A stretch of 64,000 bases of DNA from Berkiella sp050247135 (GCA_050247135.1 JBFWUT010000002.1:62001-126000), one strand, 5' to 3'. Shown: positions 52,213-61,888, counted from the stretch's first letter. Numbers and translations: made by a program. Notes: generated by a model not told the origin, from the sequence alone.

Positions 52213-52872
52213 CTAAAACAACCCTATCCTTTTGCGCCTTGATTTCTTATATTCTGCGACCAAAGATTCAGCATTAATATTCCATTGGTTTTCTTTCGCT
52301 TCAAACAAAAAGTGCTGCATTAAATGATCATCAGAGCATATCATGTGTAGCACGCGTAGTCCCTCTTGAGATAAATGTTCATGATCATATTCATGCAAAT
52401 TAAAAGAAATATAAGCACTTTGCGCAGATGAGGTAACACAGATAGGCTTTTGTTTAGCAACACCAATTTCTTCTAAAATATAACAAGCGGCCAACGGACA
52501 GATTTCATGAGCAATCTTAATTAATTCTGCTCTTAAGCTGCTACCTGGCGCATTGAAGGCATTCCCTATTTTTTCAGCCCATACGGAACCGACTACCGTA
52601 TTGATGACCAAATTAAAGGGTGAACGTAATTTCTCACAAAAGACAAGCAAATCTTTTTTTAGATCAAGTAAAGAGCATCCTTGTCTTAATCGAATACTGA
52701 GTTCCTGATAAAAGTTCACCGCTTCCTCTTGCCAGCCATCTTTTTGCAGACGGTTCGCATCGGTTACATACCCATCCAACACTTGGGTAATCCGGCGGTA
52801 AAATTGCTCAAAATGAGTGACTCGTAATAGAACATATTCTTGAGAAGAAGAACTGGATTGATGCAGACTCAT
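52213..52872 (-). CDS. Hypothetical helical protein
   Basis: 219 residues with no recognised domain. The N-terminus is Ser-rich, the rest is mixed helical with a basic end (KKSRRKRIGLF). It stands 70 bases downstream of the next coiled-coil gene and may share its transcript. Function unknown. Confidence 0.65.
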   Translation of the reverse strand: MSLHQSSSSSQEYVLLRVTHFEQFYRRITQVLDGYVTDANRLQKDGWQEEAVNFYQELSIRLRQGCSLLDLKKDLLVFCEKLRSPFNLVINTVVGSVWAEKIGNAFNAPGSSLRAELIKIAHEICPLAACYILEEIGVAKQKPICVTSSAQSAYISFNLHEYDHEHLSQEGLRVLHMICSDDHLMQHFLFEAKENQWNINAESLVAEYKKSRRKRIGLF

Positions 52873-52942
52873 AGTGTAACTATCTTTAGGATGAGGAGAT
52901 CAATTTTAAGCAAATGAATAGAGTCTAGGCAAGTTTTAAAAT

Positions 52943-54490
52943 TTATTTTAGCTTAGTGCTAGTTGGCAGCGCCGGCATTACAGGAGCAACGACACCAGAA
53001 GCATCCGTTGCACTAGCACCACCGCCTGTGGACTTTCTTTTGGCAACACCATAGGCCACCTCACTGTGCATAGAGCGGGTTTCGCGGATGTCCAAATCGG
53101 CTCTGTGTTTAGGTGTCACACTTTGATTATCCGGCGCCAGCGATTCTTGCGCCGGCGCTTCTTTGTTAATATCCCATCCTTGTTTAATCGCAAGATTTCT
53201 GGCAACAGCTAACTCTATGACCATGGTAACAACTTCAGCTCCACTACCTAAATTTTCTTCAATATCCTCGCCGCTTTTTACTTTTTCCATATGGTCTTTT
53301 TCTAAGATTGGACCTAATTCGATAAATCTATCGATTTTCTCGCTCTTTTGAGGGCCGGTAGGTGTTTCTTCACTTGTTTTTGGTGAGGCGGCTTTGCGCG
53401 CGGGTTGGGGTTGCTGTAGTTGTGCTAATGACTGCTCTTGTTCAGGTATTGCAATGTTGGGTTGATGCTGTTGATTTTTTGCATGATGCCCCTGAGAGTG
53501 AATGGGCCCCACGTGGTGTTGGATCTCACCCTTTAGCACTTTTTGCACATGACCAATTTCATGTTTTAGATGGTTCATATTCTTCTCTAAGCGCCCTATC
53601 GCCTTCTGCAGATTTCTCACATCATGTACTTTAGCATAAGGCGACATATTCCCTAATACCTTTTTTAGCATACCTTTTTCAACTTCTACTTTGTTTAATT
53701 GGCTTCTAAGATTTGCTTCATATTTTTGCATCTCTTGGCGGCTTGGATGCTGCCTTGCCAACATTTGATTATTTTGTTGAAGTTCTGGTTTAGGCTCAGG
53801 CTCTGATTGCGGTTTTGATTCCTTTTGCTGAACACGCTGATTCGCTGAGGCTTCACACTTGTCTAAAATCACATCTACCGTCTGAGTGATTTGTTCTTTT
53901 TTATCAACAATTTTTTGTTCGAGCGCGGCTAGTTTTTCTTCCTTAACACTAATTTGCTTATCAAGATAACCTGTTCGTTTTTTATTTTCTTGATTCTCTT
54001 CTCGATTTTCTTTTAATTGCGCAACCTCGCCGCTCAATTTTGCATGTTTTGCTTCTAATCGTTGTAAAGCATCTGTTTGCGGTTTGAGATCGCTGTAATC
54101 ACGACGAATTTCTGCCACAATAGCTGCCTTCATGGCATTCTCACACCCTTCTTTACATCTTTCTTCAACTTTGACTGCGGCATCTAATCTATCATCAGCT
54201 TCTTCTTTAGCGAGTCTGGCTTGCGAATATTGGTATCGGGTATCATCAGAAGGGGATTCTTTATACAGCCTTCTTGCCTCTTCCAGATCTTTTGTTCTTG
54301 CCTCGACTTCAATCTGTGCACCGGTGGATTCTTCTTGAGCTTCTGCAAAATCTTCTTCTGCTTCGGCTAAAGCTTCGCTCGCTGCGATAAATAGGCTTTC
54401 CAATTCCTCTTGGCTGACTTCTATTTGTTCATCATTTAAATCCGTTAAGTCATTTGAGTTTGCGGTTGGTTCATTTTTTATGTTAGGCAT
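52943..54490 (-). CDS. Long coiled-coil hypothetical protein
   Basis: 515 residues. The N-terminal 215 residues are acidic heptad repeats, a Pro/Gln/Glu linker follows, then a second coiled-coil region (~250-315). The C-terminus is mixed, with a Gly-rich stretch (KSTGGGASATDASG). No catalytic motif. In style it resembles secreted or cytoskeletal proteins of intracellular bacteria. It lies downstream of the Gly-rich repeat gene, from which it is separated by a hairpin terminator. Confidence 0.7.
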   Translation of the reverse strand: MPNIKNEPTANSNDLTDLNDEQIEVSQEELESLFIAASEALAEAEEDFAEAQEESTGAQIEVEARTKDLEEARRLYKESPSDDTRYQYSQARLAKEEADDRLDAAVKVEERCKEGCENAMKAAIVAEIRRDYSDLKPQTDALQRLEAKHAKLSGEVAQLKENREENQENKKRTGYLDKQISVKEEKLAALEQKIVDKKEQITQTVDVILDKCEASANQRVQQKESKPQSEPEPKPELQQNNQMLARQHPSRQEMQKYEANLRSQLNKVEVEKGMLKKVLGNMSPYAKVHDVRNLQKAIGRLEKNMNHLKHEIGHVQKVLKGEIQHHVGPIHSQGHHAKNQQHQPNIAIPEQEQSLAQLQQPQPARKAASPKTSEETPTGPQKSEKIDRFIELGPILEKDHMEKVKSGEDIEENLGSGAEVVTMVIELAVARNLAIKQGWDINKEAPAQESLAPDNQSVTPKHRADLDIRETRSMHSEVAYGVAKRKSTGGGASATDASGVVAPVMPALPTSTKLK

Positions 54491-54502
54491 AGTTTTGAGC
54501 CT

Positions 54503-54541
54503 TTAAAAAAACGAACTCCCGCGCTAAATGAAACACGGGAG
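54503..54541 (-). terminator. Terminator of the Gly-rich repeat gene
   Basis: On the minus strand CTCCCG and CGGGAG form a stem around a 14-base loop, followed by TTCG and a T-run. It lies 18 bases beyond the repeat gene's stop and just before the coiled-coil gene. Confidence 0.75.
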
Positions 54542-54559
54542 ATCTTTGTGACCTTATCA

Positions 54560-55492
54560 TTACATTTTTAATTTATTTTTATCATCTTTATCCGCTTCTG
54601 GTTTTGGCCCACCTTTTTCAAGATCGGATTCTTGGCCTTTACCAGCATCTTTTCGTCTTGATTGCGTCGGCGAAGATTCCATGGTTTTAGAAGGACCATC
54701 GTCTTTGTTGTCTTTTTTATCTTTCGAATTCACACCACTGCCTGCTGATCCCTGGGGTCCAATCTGCGGCGCATTTTCACGCGTTAAGATAGGCCGTGCC
54801 TCAGTTATCATACCCTTAGCCTCTTGCATTGCTTCCTTGGCACCTTGCCTTGCTTCTTTCATACCCTCTTTGGTGACATCACCCAGCGTTTGTCCAAAAT
54901 CTTGTCCACTCCCACCGCCTTTTTGCTGTGGCCCCGAAGCGGCACCACCGCCACTATTTTGAATGTTGATATTGGTTGTATTGTTATTGGTGTTCGTGTT
55001 CTTGTTTCCGGCATCTTGTTTAGCGGATTTTTCACCTCCCTCTGGCTTGCCGTCCCCCGCTTTAGGCTTATCGCCACCTGGCATCCCGCCACCCGGCCCT
55101 TTCATAGCATCTTGAGGACCACCGCCTGCGCCACCACCAGATCCTTTTTTCATCGCATCTTGTGGACCACCTCCTGCGCCACCGGGGCCTTTCATCGCAT
55201 CTTGCGGACCACCACCTGCGCCACCGGGACCTTTTTTCATCGCATCTTGCGGACCACCGCCTGCACCACCTGGGCCTTTCATGGCATCTTGGGGGCCGCC
55301 CCCTGCGCCGCCGCCAGGGCCTTTCATCGCTTGCTGAGGTCCACCGCCAACATCAGGTTTGTTCTCCATCATCTTTTTAGGATCACCCTGCTTAGCAGCT
55401 TCTTGTGGTTTTTGTTCCGGCTTTTTTTCCTGTGGTTTTTCTTTATCATCATCGGGCTTTTTGCCGCCCATACCCGGACCTTTCATACCCAT
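54560..55492 (-). CDS. Gly-rich tandem-repeat protein
   Basis: 310 residues, highly disordered. Residues 49-137 hold six tandem units of the form GGGPQDAMKGPGGA (14-16 residues each; the first unit has QQ for QD). It is flanked by a Lys/Pro/Glu-rich N-terminal region and a Lys/Asp/Asn-rich C-terminal region. The repeated Met-Lys and Gly-Gly units suggest a flexible scaffold or a repeat that varies in number. There is no signal peptide. The antisense reading of the repeat gives a spurious long frame. Confidence 0.75.
   Translation of the reverse strand: MGMKGPGMGGKKPDDDKEKPQEKKPEQKPQEAAKQGDPKKMMENKPDVGGGPQQAMKGPGGGAGGGPQDAMKGPGGAGGGPQDAMKKGPGGAGGGPQDAMKGPGGAGGGPQDAMKKGSGGGAGGGPQDAMKGPGGGMPGGDKPKAGDGKPEGGEKSAKQDAGNKNTNTNNNTTNINIQNSGGGAASGPQQKGGGSGQDFGQTLGDVTKEGMKEARQGAKEAMQEAKGMITEARPILTRENAPQIGPQGSAGSGVNSKDKKDNKDDGPSKTMESSPTQSRRKDAGKGQESDLEKGGPKPEADKDDKNKLKM
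55082..55348 (-). repeat. Tandem repeat array within the Gly-rich gene
   Basis: Six units of about 42-48 bases encoding the GGGPQDAMK(K)GPGGA unit, with small in-frame length differences (one extra Lys codon in some, an extra Gly codon in others). Arrays like this often vary in copy number between strains. Confidence 0.85.
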
Positions 55493-55795
55493 CGCAAACC
55501 TCCAGCAAATACACGAAGTTGTATAACTTACATCTTTCTACTTTACCTACGAGCGGCTAGTTTTATCAATAGTTTCGAGGCGACCTAGGATGAACCACCT
55601 CGCTGTTTTTTACCCTCAAACACTGCAAAAAGCACAGCCCAAATTGAGAGCTGATTATTTATGCACTGGATAAATGATTTTTTGACAAAGTTTACAAATG
55701 TTGTAAATTTGTAAATATAAGGTTTGTGAATGAAATGCTGTATCACACGCTAATGAACGAATGAAACTGTATAAATTGATTCTAAGGGCATTATT
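55493..55795. promoter_or_regulatory. Divergent promoter region with a TTTACAA-ATG-TTGTAAA palindrome
   Basis: Between the Gly-rich repeat gene and patatin 2. It contains a consensus -35 TTGACA at 55682-55687. Downstream, at 55691-55707, the palindrome TTTACAA-N3-TTGTAAA overlaps where a -10 would be (TAAATT at 55704-55709). This looks like a promoter with an overlapping operator for the patatin gene. I see no coding sequence in the interval. Confidence 0.55.
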
Positions 55796-58534
55796 ATGAA
55801 AAGCGGCAGCCAAGACAACCTCACTCAAAATCCCATTCTTTCCTTATTGAACTCTTCTGAATCCGACATCGTTAAGATACTTGGCATCCTTAAATTAATG
55901 AGCACAGAAGGCAAAATACGCCCCCCCAAACCCCTGATTAAATTTCCGGTCTTTCAAGGTGGCGGTGCAAAGGGCGGCGCTTATATTGGTGCTTATGAGG
56001 CGCTAGACAAAAAGGGCTTTCTTGATGAAATAGTTTGTCCAGGAGGCGCTTCTGCTGGCGGGATTGTGGCTTTCTTTATGGGCCTGGGTTTTGACGGCGC
56101 GCAATTTCGTGCCATCTCAGAAAATTTAAATTTCAATGACTTTATTGATTTCAAAAAGAATGGCTGGAGTGAATATTTAAGTGGACATAAACTAGGCAAT
56201 GCTATTGATTTGGTTCGTTATGGTGCTGTCTCTCCGGGCAAATCATTTCACCAATGGGCCAGCTATTTTGTCGAGCAAGTCTTAGGTGATAAAAATGCGA
56301 CTTTTCGTGACTTACATGAAAAACTAGCCACTGATCCTACCTTAAAAGACATGCTTTTTACGGCAACTCACTATGGCACCAAAGGGGACAGCCAAGCTGC
56401 ACAAGTTTTTTCATTTGCCACCACGCCAGATGTGGTGATTGCTGATGCTTTTAGAGCTACCATAAGCTACCCTGGCGCCTTTGAGCCCTGGCAGGTCAGA
56501 CAAAAGGAAATTGTCGATGGTAAAGTCACTTTCAAATCACTGGGATTTTTTGCCGACGGCGGCATTTTAAACAACTTGCCTCTCACTTGTTATAATACTG
56601 AGTATTATGCCGATCCGCATTATCAAAACCTTGAGCGTGTTGATTATCGTAATCAGCCTGTTAAAGTGAATCCCTCTGTTGTAGGTTTTAGCTTAACCGA
56701 ACTTGAAGAACTGAATGATGATATTACTCCTATGACTGAACGCGTTAAAGCGTTGCAACAAAGAGTCAAAAAAAATAATAATTCCCCCGTCGCTAAAGCA
56801 CAAGTTGCGCCAAGCTCTTGGCACTTAATGGACATTGCAAAGGCTGCTTTGTGGAATACTTTTGGTAAGCCTGAGGCTGAAGATGTGGCTGATAAACAAA
56901 AAATTTATTTTGATCAAACTGTGCAAGTCTGGCCAGAAAATGTGTCAACTCTTGAATTTGATTTAGCCCGAGACAAACTAGCACGTATTTCTGCAAACGG
57001 TAAACAAGCCACTCAACTTTGGCTGGAGAAAAATCGAAACTCAGCCGATGCCTATGATTATAAGCAACATCATGATGATAGATTGACTAAGCAAGAGGAA
57101 AAGCAGAAACAAAAAGATCCAGAAAAATTTTATTTCACCAAATTGAGTTCGTTGTTTATGGATCTTTTTAAAGAAATTAAAAAACAAGGGAAAATCGATT
57201 GCACAAAGCAAGGTTTGTTGAAGAATACTCGCATACGGTATCTTGCTAATCAAATCATTCACTTCGCTACTTTGTCTACTAAAGACAAATTAGATGTTGT
57301 TGAGAAAGCTTATATCCATGCTGGTGAATTCTTCCAACAACGTGAAATGGCTATCGCACAAAATCGAGCAAACCGCTGGGACATGATCCAACCTGAAAAA
57401 ATACTTAAAAACATTTGTAACAAACTTAATTCCGATCCCAAATCGGCTATCAAATTAATCAAAAGCCAACTCAGCAATGTTATTGCCCTGGCAGAACAAA
57501 ACCAAGGTCAATTGCTGAAAGTATTGGTGAATACTAATAATGCTCAATTAACGGATAAAGTATTAGGCATTATCGCTAAAGCACTAAATCAGGCTTATTA
57601 TCATGGAAAATTTACTAATCCACGCTGCTACATGAGTCGTCTCTTGGATAATGCAAATCCTTCTTTAATAAGCTTAGCTTTACAACATGATAATCTCAAC
57701 ATACTCAATATTTTGCTTAAACATGGCATTAATGTTCGCCATCAAAATGCCAGCACGGGAAACGATGCTTTACAAGAAGCCGTAGTGCTTTCACATTTCG
57801 CTGGGTTCAAAAAACTTGTAATGGAGTGTATTGATGAGGAAAACTCATTTGAAAATATCCGAATCGGTAAAGACAACCTTTGGCAATACCTCTTTAATCA
57901 TGCTTCAAATGATTTTATAACTGCGCTCTGTCATGACAACTATTTTTTACACATCATCGCAAGCGAAACAACAGATGACAACGGTTTGAATATATTACAT
58001 CACTTGGCACAAAAGGGCACTCCTGCGGCTTTTGCTAGTATGACTTATTCCATTATGGCAGACGGCGTGCTTTCGAAAACATTGCTCACCAATAAAGACT
58101 TTCGGGGACAATCGCCACTGGCTTATATCATTAAACATAACCGTGAAGATATTTTGCAAGCATTGGTAACTGAAGGCAAAGGAAAATATGCCGGATACTT
58201 CACTACTGGCGATTTCTTTTTAGATCATGTTTTTGATATTAAAGAAGCCAATCGTCATAGTCTACATGACTTAAAGCAAGCCTATCTTGAAGCACCCAAC
58301 TTGTATCGCTATCTTATTAAGAACCTGAGCAGTCAAGCTAAAGCTGATTCACTTAACAATACTATTACCAGTTCACTACACTTTGGTATTTTAGATCAGC
58401 CTTCCATTCAAACTATTGAACTTGCCGCCATTCATCAAGAGCCAGTGATTTTTCATCCCATTTTCAAGAAGGAAACAAAGGATATTGAGCAGGCAATTGC
58501 TTCTTTAAAAAAGCAATTGCAATTAGTGGCCTAA
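55796..58534 (+). CDS. Patatin-like phospholipase 2 with C-terminal ankyrin-like repeats
   Basis: 912 residues. The patatin core is near the N-terminus: GGGAKG (residues 55-60), the nucleophile elbow GASAG (Ser86) and DGG (Asp254). Residues ~600-860 have ankyrin-like helix pairs (SLALQHDNLNILNILLKHG; SPLAYIIKHNREDILQALV), preceded by a long helical region. No signal peptide. This enzyme-plus-protein-interaction architecture resembles host-targeted phospholipases. The gene sits behind the divergent promoter region and converges on the receiver gene. It may act on host membranes; delivery is unproven. Confidence 0.85.
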   Translation: MKSGSQDNLTQNPILSLLNSSESDIVKILGILKLMSTEGKIRPPKPLIKFPVFQGGGAKGGAYIGAYEALDKKGFLDEIVCPGGASAGGIVAFFMGLGFDGAQFRAISENLNFNDFIDFKKNGWSEYLSGHKLGNAIDLVRYGAVSPGKSFHQWASYFVEQVLGDKNATFRDLHEKLATDPTLKDMLFTATHYGTKGDSQAAQVFSFATTPDVVIADAFRATISYPGAFEPWQVRQKEIVDGKVTFKSLGFFADGGILNNLPLTCYNTEYYADPHYQNLERVDYRNQPVKVNPSVVGFSLTELEELNDDITPMTERVKALQQRVKKNNNSPVAKAQVAPSSWHLMDIAKAALWNTFGKPEAEDVADKQKIYFDQTVQVWPENVSTLEFDLARDKLARISANGKQATQLWLEKNRNSADAYDYKQHHDDRLTKQEEKQKQKDPEKFYFTKLSSLFMDLFKEIKKQGKIDCTKQGLLKNTRIRYLANQIIHFATLSTKDKLDVVEKAYIHAGEFFQQREMAIAQNRANRWDMIQPEKILKNICNKLNSDPKSAIKLIKSQLSNVIALAEQNQGQLLKVLVNTNNAQLTDKVLGIIAKALNQAYYHGKFTNPRCYMSRLLDNANPSLISLALQHDNLNILNILLKHGINVRHQNASTGNDALQEAVVLSHFAGFKKLVMECIDEENSFENIRIGKDNLWQYLFNHASNDFITALCHDNYFLHIIASETTDDNGLNILHHLAQKGTPAAFASMTYSIMADGVLSKTLLTNKDFRGQSPLAYIIKHNREDILQALVTEGKGKYAGYFTTGDFFLDHVFDIKEANRHSLHDLKQAYLEAPNLYRYLIKNLSSQAKADSLNNTITSSLHFGILDQPSIQTIELAAIHQEPVIFHPIFKKETKDIEQAIASLKKQLQLVA

Positions 58535-58544
58535 TTGTGAGATA

Positions 58545-58922
58545 TCATTGCAACGTTTTGAAGAAGGACTCGATCTTGGCAGCAAAATCTGCGACTTCAA
58601 TTGGCTTGGTGATCATGCCGATGCAACCACAGTCAATGGCATTTTTCCGATCCTCTTCCATGACTAGGGCGGTAAATGCCACAACCTTAATCGAAGCCGT
58701 ATTAGGGTCTTGTTTTAAAGCGCGGGTAATTTCAAAACCATCCTGATCTGGCATTTGCATGTCCATTAAGATCAAATCAGGTTTATGAGTACTAGCGAGT
58801 CGAATCCCTGTCTGACCATCAAGCGCCCTTAATACCGAGTACCCTTCCATCTCTAACAATTGGGAGGCAATATCCATATTCATCTCGTTGTCTTCAACTA
58901 CTAGGATGGTCTTGTTTTTCAT
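58545..58922 (-). CDS. Stand-alone response-regulator receiver domain
   Basis: 125 residues, a single CheY/DivK-type receiver: acidic pocket EDNE near residues 10-13, phosphorylated Asp54 in LILMDMQMP, conserved Thr/Ala in VAFTALV and Lys in TKPIE. No output domain. The ATG at 58922 lies just after GGTGAG; an upstream GTG is in frame. It faces the patatin gene convergently and lies downstream of the TetR gene in the same direction. Likely takes phosphate from a histidine kinase encoded elsewhere. Confidence 0.9.
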   Translation of the reverse strand: MKNKTILVVEDNEMNMDIASQLLEMEGYSVLRALDGQTGIRLASTHKPDLILMDMQMPDQDGFEITRALKQDPNTASIKVVAFTALVMEEDRKNAIDCGCIGMITKPIEVADFAAKIESFFKTLQ

Positions 58923-58998
58923 TGTACTCACCTTACCGTAACTTTATACAGTGTGCTTTTTAACAGATTCTCATTTTATTGAATCGAAAGAATATATA

Positions 58999-59010
58999 GT
59001 GTATATACAC
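58999..59010. promoter_or_regulatory. Palindrome upstream of the receiver gene
   Basis: GTGTATATACAC is a perfect 12-bp palindrome, and TTGTG...CACAA forms a second imperfect repeat just beyond it. It lies about 80 bases upstream of the receiver start in an AT-rich promoter region, consistent with a dimeric regulator site. Confidence 0.4.
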
Positions 59011-59119
59011 ATTTGTGAGCTTATACACAAATAACTAGAACACTTTTCATAATGTAGATTAGATCGAATACTTATGTCGGTATTTGGAAATTCATCCAGG
59101 ACAGGATTTATTAACTCTT

Positions 59120-59647
59120 TTAGTGACAGATACAATCAATCAGAATGTTAATACGACGCTGTAAAATGGCTAATGAAGGGTTATCTGAGGTTAAACCAGT
59201 CAGTGAAAATCGAAAGACTTCTGCTAATTCCTGGTTATGTAGTATCGAAGTTGCCATTTGAATGAACTTCTTACGATATTTTTCCTCAAATTTGGGTAAG
59301 TTACTAAAAAGTTCACTAAAAAACTCAGCCGCAGCGAATGAATTAGAGATCATTGGCCAATCTTTCAAGATGATAATTTCTACCATTTTATGGAGTTTAT
59401 CTTTTTTGGAGAGATGGCTTGAAAGGCACTGTTCAGCTAGGGTGTATCGTTCGTTGAATCGATCTTCTACCATGCAAGTAAAAAGATCTTCTTTGTCTTT
59501 GAAGTGTTGATATATCAATGGGCGAGAAATACCTGTTTTTTGGGCAACCAGATCTAAACTGGTTTTTGAGTAGCCGAACTGAACAAAGCATTCAAAGGCG
59601 GCCCGAAGGATGTCTTGTTTGCGAGTTTCAAGTTTGGTTCGTGACAT
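59120..59647 (-). CDS. TetR-family transcriptional regulator
   Basis: 175 residues. The N-terminal TetR helix-turn-helix is clear (RKQDILRAAFECFVQFGYSKTSLDLVAQKTGISRPLIYQHFKDKEDLF). The C-terminal ligand domain is variable. It is divergent from the REC-GAF-PAS-GAF gene with 117 bases between them, so it may regulate itself and that gene. Ligand unknown. Confidence 0.9.
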   Translation of the reverse strand: MSRTKLETRKQDILRAAFECFVQFGYSKTSLDLVAQKTGISRPLIYQHFKDKEDLFTCMVEDRFNERYTLAEQCLSSHLSKKDKLHKMVEIIILKDWPMISNSFAAAEFFSELFSNLPKFEEKYRKKFIQMATSILHNQELAEVFRFSLTGLTSDNPSLAILQRRINILIDCICH

Positions 59648-59764
59648 GTTACTTCACACAACAGAGGGATGGTCAATTCTGTCAAAACAAGGTGATTATG
59701 TCAATTGGAAACTTTGCTAACAAACTAAAATATCTATAAGAAGCGTAAAATCAAGGAAGAAGAC

Positions 59765-61840
59765 ATGGCGACTGTACTGATTGTTGATGATAGAGCGATC
59801 AATCGAGAATACCTAGAGTCATTGCTAAATTACCTCAACCTCGAGTCGATGCATGCACAAAATGGCCAAGAGGCCCTAGACGCCGTTCAAAAAAAATGTC
59901 CCGACTTAATCATTTCAGATATTTTAATGCCTGTCATGGACGGCTATACCTTTATTCGGCAATTAAAACAAAGTGGTTTTACAGATATCCCTATCATTAT
60001 GTACACCGCCACCTACCGCAAAGAAGAAGCCGAACTCTTAGCCGATGATTTAGGAGTACAACATGTACTTTCAAAACCTGCTGATCCACAACTGTTAGTA
60101 GAAACTATTCAAAAGGCTCTTGGGATCCCAAATGCCTCTCAAGCGGTTTGTGAAACAGTCGCTCAAAACCAAGATGATTTAAAAATTAATTTATATCAAG
60201 CGCCCCAACAATTGATTATCAGTGGGGGCAAGTTGTTACAAGCGACTGAACAGCTCCAGCGCATTAAAGAAATGTTACAAAAAACACCCGCATCTCATGA
60301 AAAATCATCCCTCATTTCGTTAGCTGATGATTTAGCGGATGACATTCAAAATTATCGCAAGACTAATAGCGATCTCTTCCTATTAATTGAGTTGACATTG
60401 GAAATGATCGCAGAGAAAGATGTTGAAAAATTGATACAATTATTTTGCGATGGCACCAGAAAAGCAGTGGATGCCGAATTTGGTCTTACCTGTATTCTAG
60501 ATAGTGAAGGAAAGATCCGCCATGTAATGACCTCTGGCTTTACCGATGTAGGATTTGCACAAAACGCTTTTAATTTAAGCAGCACCTTCGTTCAAGAGGT
60601 ATTGCAAAAACGCAGTGCATTTGCAATTAATGAGGTCACTCCTCAAACACTTACCTGGCATACTACAGCCCCATCTGGCATATTGTGTACGGCTGTGTTT
60701 ACTGCGAATCAAGTATATGGCTTTTCCTATTTTATTAATAAAAAGAATGATGTTCCTTTCAAAGAGGAAGAAATCAGAATACTTGACACTCTCGTTAGCG
60801 TGCTGGCAATCTTTTATGAAAACATGGAACTCTATACTCTTATTCAGCAGCAGGCTGCCAAATTACAAATTGAAAGCTCCAAACTTAAAATCGCCAAAGA
60901 CGAACTGCATAAAAGCGAAGTGATGTTTCGTCAATTTGCTGAAAATATTGAAGATGTTTTTTGGAGAACGTCATCTACCTTAGACAAAATTATTTATATC
61001 AGTCCTGGTTATGAAACCATTTGGGGTAAATCAACCGCTTCGATTTACCAAGACCCTTGCTCATGGCAAGAACTTATCGTTGAGGAAGATAAGTCGAAAG
61101 TTAACAGCTTCATCAAAAAGATTATCGAGAATGAAGAAGGCGCCTCACTTGAATACCGAATTAAACATCCCGATGGAATGATCCGAAATATTTACAATAA
61201 AACTATCTGTCTTAAAGATGAGAGCGGTAAACTTGATCATATTATTGGTATTGCCTCTGATGTTACGGAATATTTACAGAATCAAAAAGAAATAAAACTT
61301 GAAAATGAGCTGGCTGAGTTATTAGAAAAAGATGTCTCGCTCATGCAGGTTGCACCACAAATTTTACAATTAGTTTGTAAAGTTTTTGAGTGGCAAATTG
61401 GTGAAATGTGGTTAACTGATGATGAAAGAAATGTCCTGCAAAATATTGGCATATGGCACAAAAAACGCAAATCATATGGCGCGTTTGCCCTGGCCACTTC
61501 CAATACCACCTTAAAGATCGAAGAGGATTCTCCTGGCATCGTCTGGCAAAAACGCGAGCCGAAACGCTTTGCCAATTATTCTTCGCATGCTTCTTTTAAG
61601 CGCAGCGCGTTGATGTATGAGCTTGATCTGCATGATGCAGCAGGATTACCACTTTTATATCAAGATAAAGTCTTAGGTGTTATGCATTTTTTTGCCAAAA
61701 AAATAACCACGTTTGACGAAAACTTTAATCGCATTTTAATGATGCTTGGTAGCCGGGTTAGTGAATATATTTATCAGAAAATGACGCAAGAGCAATTATT
61801 GCAGCTCGTGCGAAGAGGAAGTTATCGAGTTATTTTTTGA
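59765..61840 (+). CDS. REC-GAF-PAS-GAF signalling protein without an output domain
   Basis: 691 residues: a receiver domain (1-120; Asp52 in IISDILMP), a linker helix, a GAF domain (~195-365), a PAS domain with PAC (~385-500; FAENIEDVFWRTSSTLDKIIYISPGYETIWGKS) and a second GAF (~510-680). The chain ends about 10 residues after GAF2 (QEQLLQLVRRGSYRVIF). Histidine kinase or GGDEF/EAL domains usually follow at this point, so the protein is either a sensory adaptor or truncated. AAGGAAGAAG precedes the ATG. Divergent from tetR. Confidence 0.85.
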   Translation: MATVLIVDDRAINREYLESLLNYLNLESMHAQNGQEALDAVQKKCPDLIISDILMPVMDGYTFIRQLKQSGFTDIPIIMYTATYRKEEAELLADDLGVQHVLSKPADPQLLVETIQKALGIPNASQAVCETVAQNQDDLKINLYQAPQQLIISGGKLLQATEQLQRIKEMLQKTPASHEKSSLISLADDLADDIQNYRKTNSDLFLLIELTLEMIAEKDVEKLIQLFCDGTRKAVDAEFGLTCILDSEGKIRHVMTSGFTDVGFAQNAFNLSSTFVQEVLQKRSAFAINEVTPQTLTWHTTAPSGILCTAVFTANQVYGFSYFINKKNDVPFKEEEIRILDTLVSVLAIFYENMELYTLIQQQAAKLQIESSKLKIAKDELHKSEVMFRQFAENIEDVFWRTSSTLDKIIYISPGYETIWGKSTASIYQDPCSWQELIVEEDKSKVNSFIKKIIENEEGASLEYRIKHPDGMIRNIYNKTICLKDESGKLDHIIGIASDVTEYLQNQKEIKLENELAELLEKDVSLMQVAPQILQLVCKVFEWQIGEMWLTDDERNVLQNIGIWHKKRKSYGAFALATSNTTLKIEEDSPGIVWQKREPKRFANYSSHASFKRSALMYELDLHDAAGLPLLYQDKVLGVMHFFAKKITTFDENFNRILMMLGSRVSEYIYQKMTQEQLLQLVRRGSYRVIF

Positions 61841-61888
61841 CTTGAGTGACCTATAACCAATATTAAGTAGATTACGTAGGATAGCGAT

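Noticed and set aside
53086..53093. GGATGTCC core of the dispersed motif inside the coiled-coil gene
   Set aside because: The flanking bases do not match (no TTT before, no T after), so it is probably a chance 8-mer.
54824..55588. Long plus-strand frame (254 codons) opposite the Gly-rich repeat gene
   Set aside because: It is the antisense of a GC-biased repeat; the product is His/Arg/Thr-rich without any domain, while the minus-strand frame has clear start, repeats and terminator.
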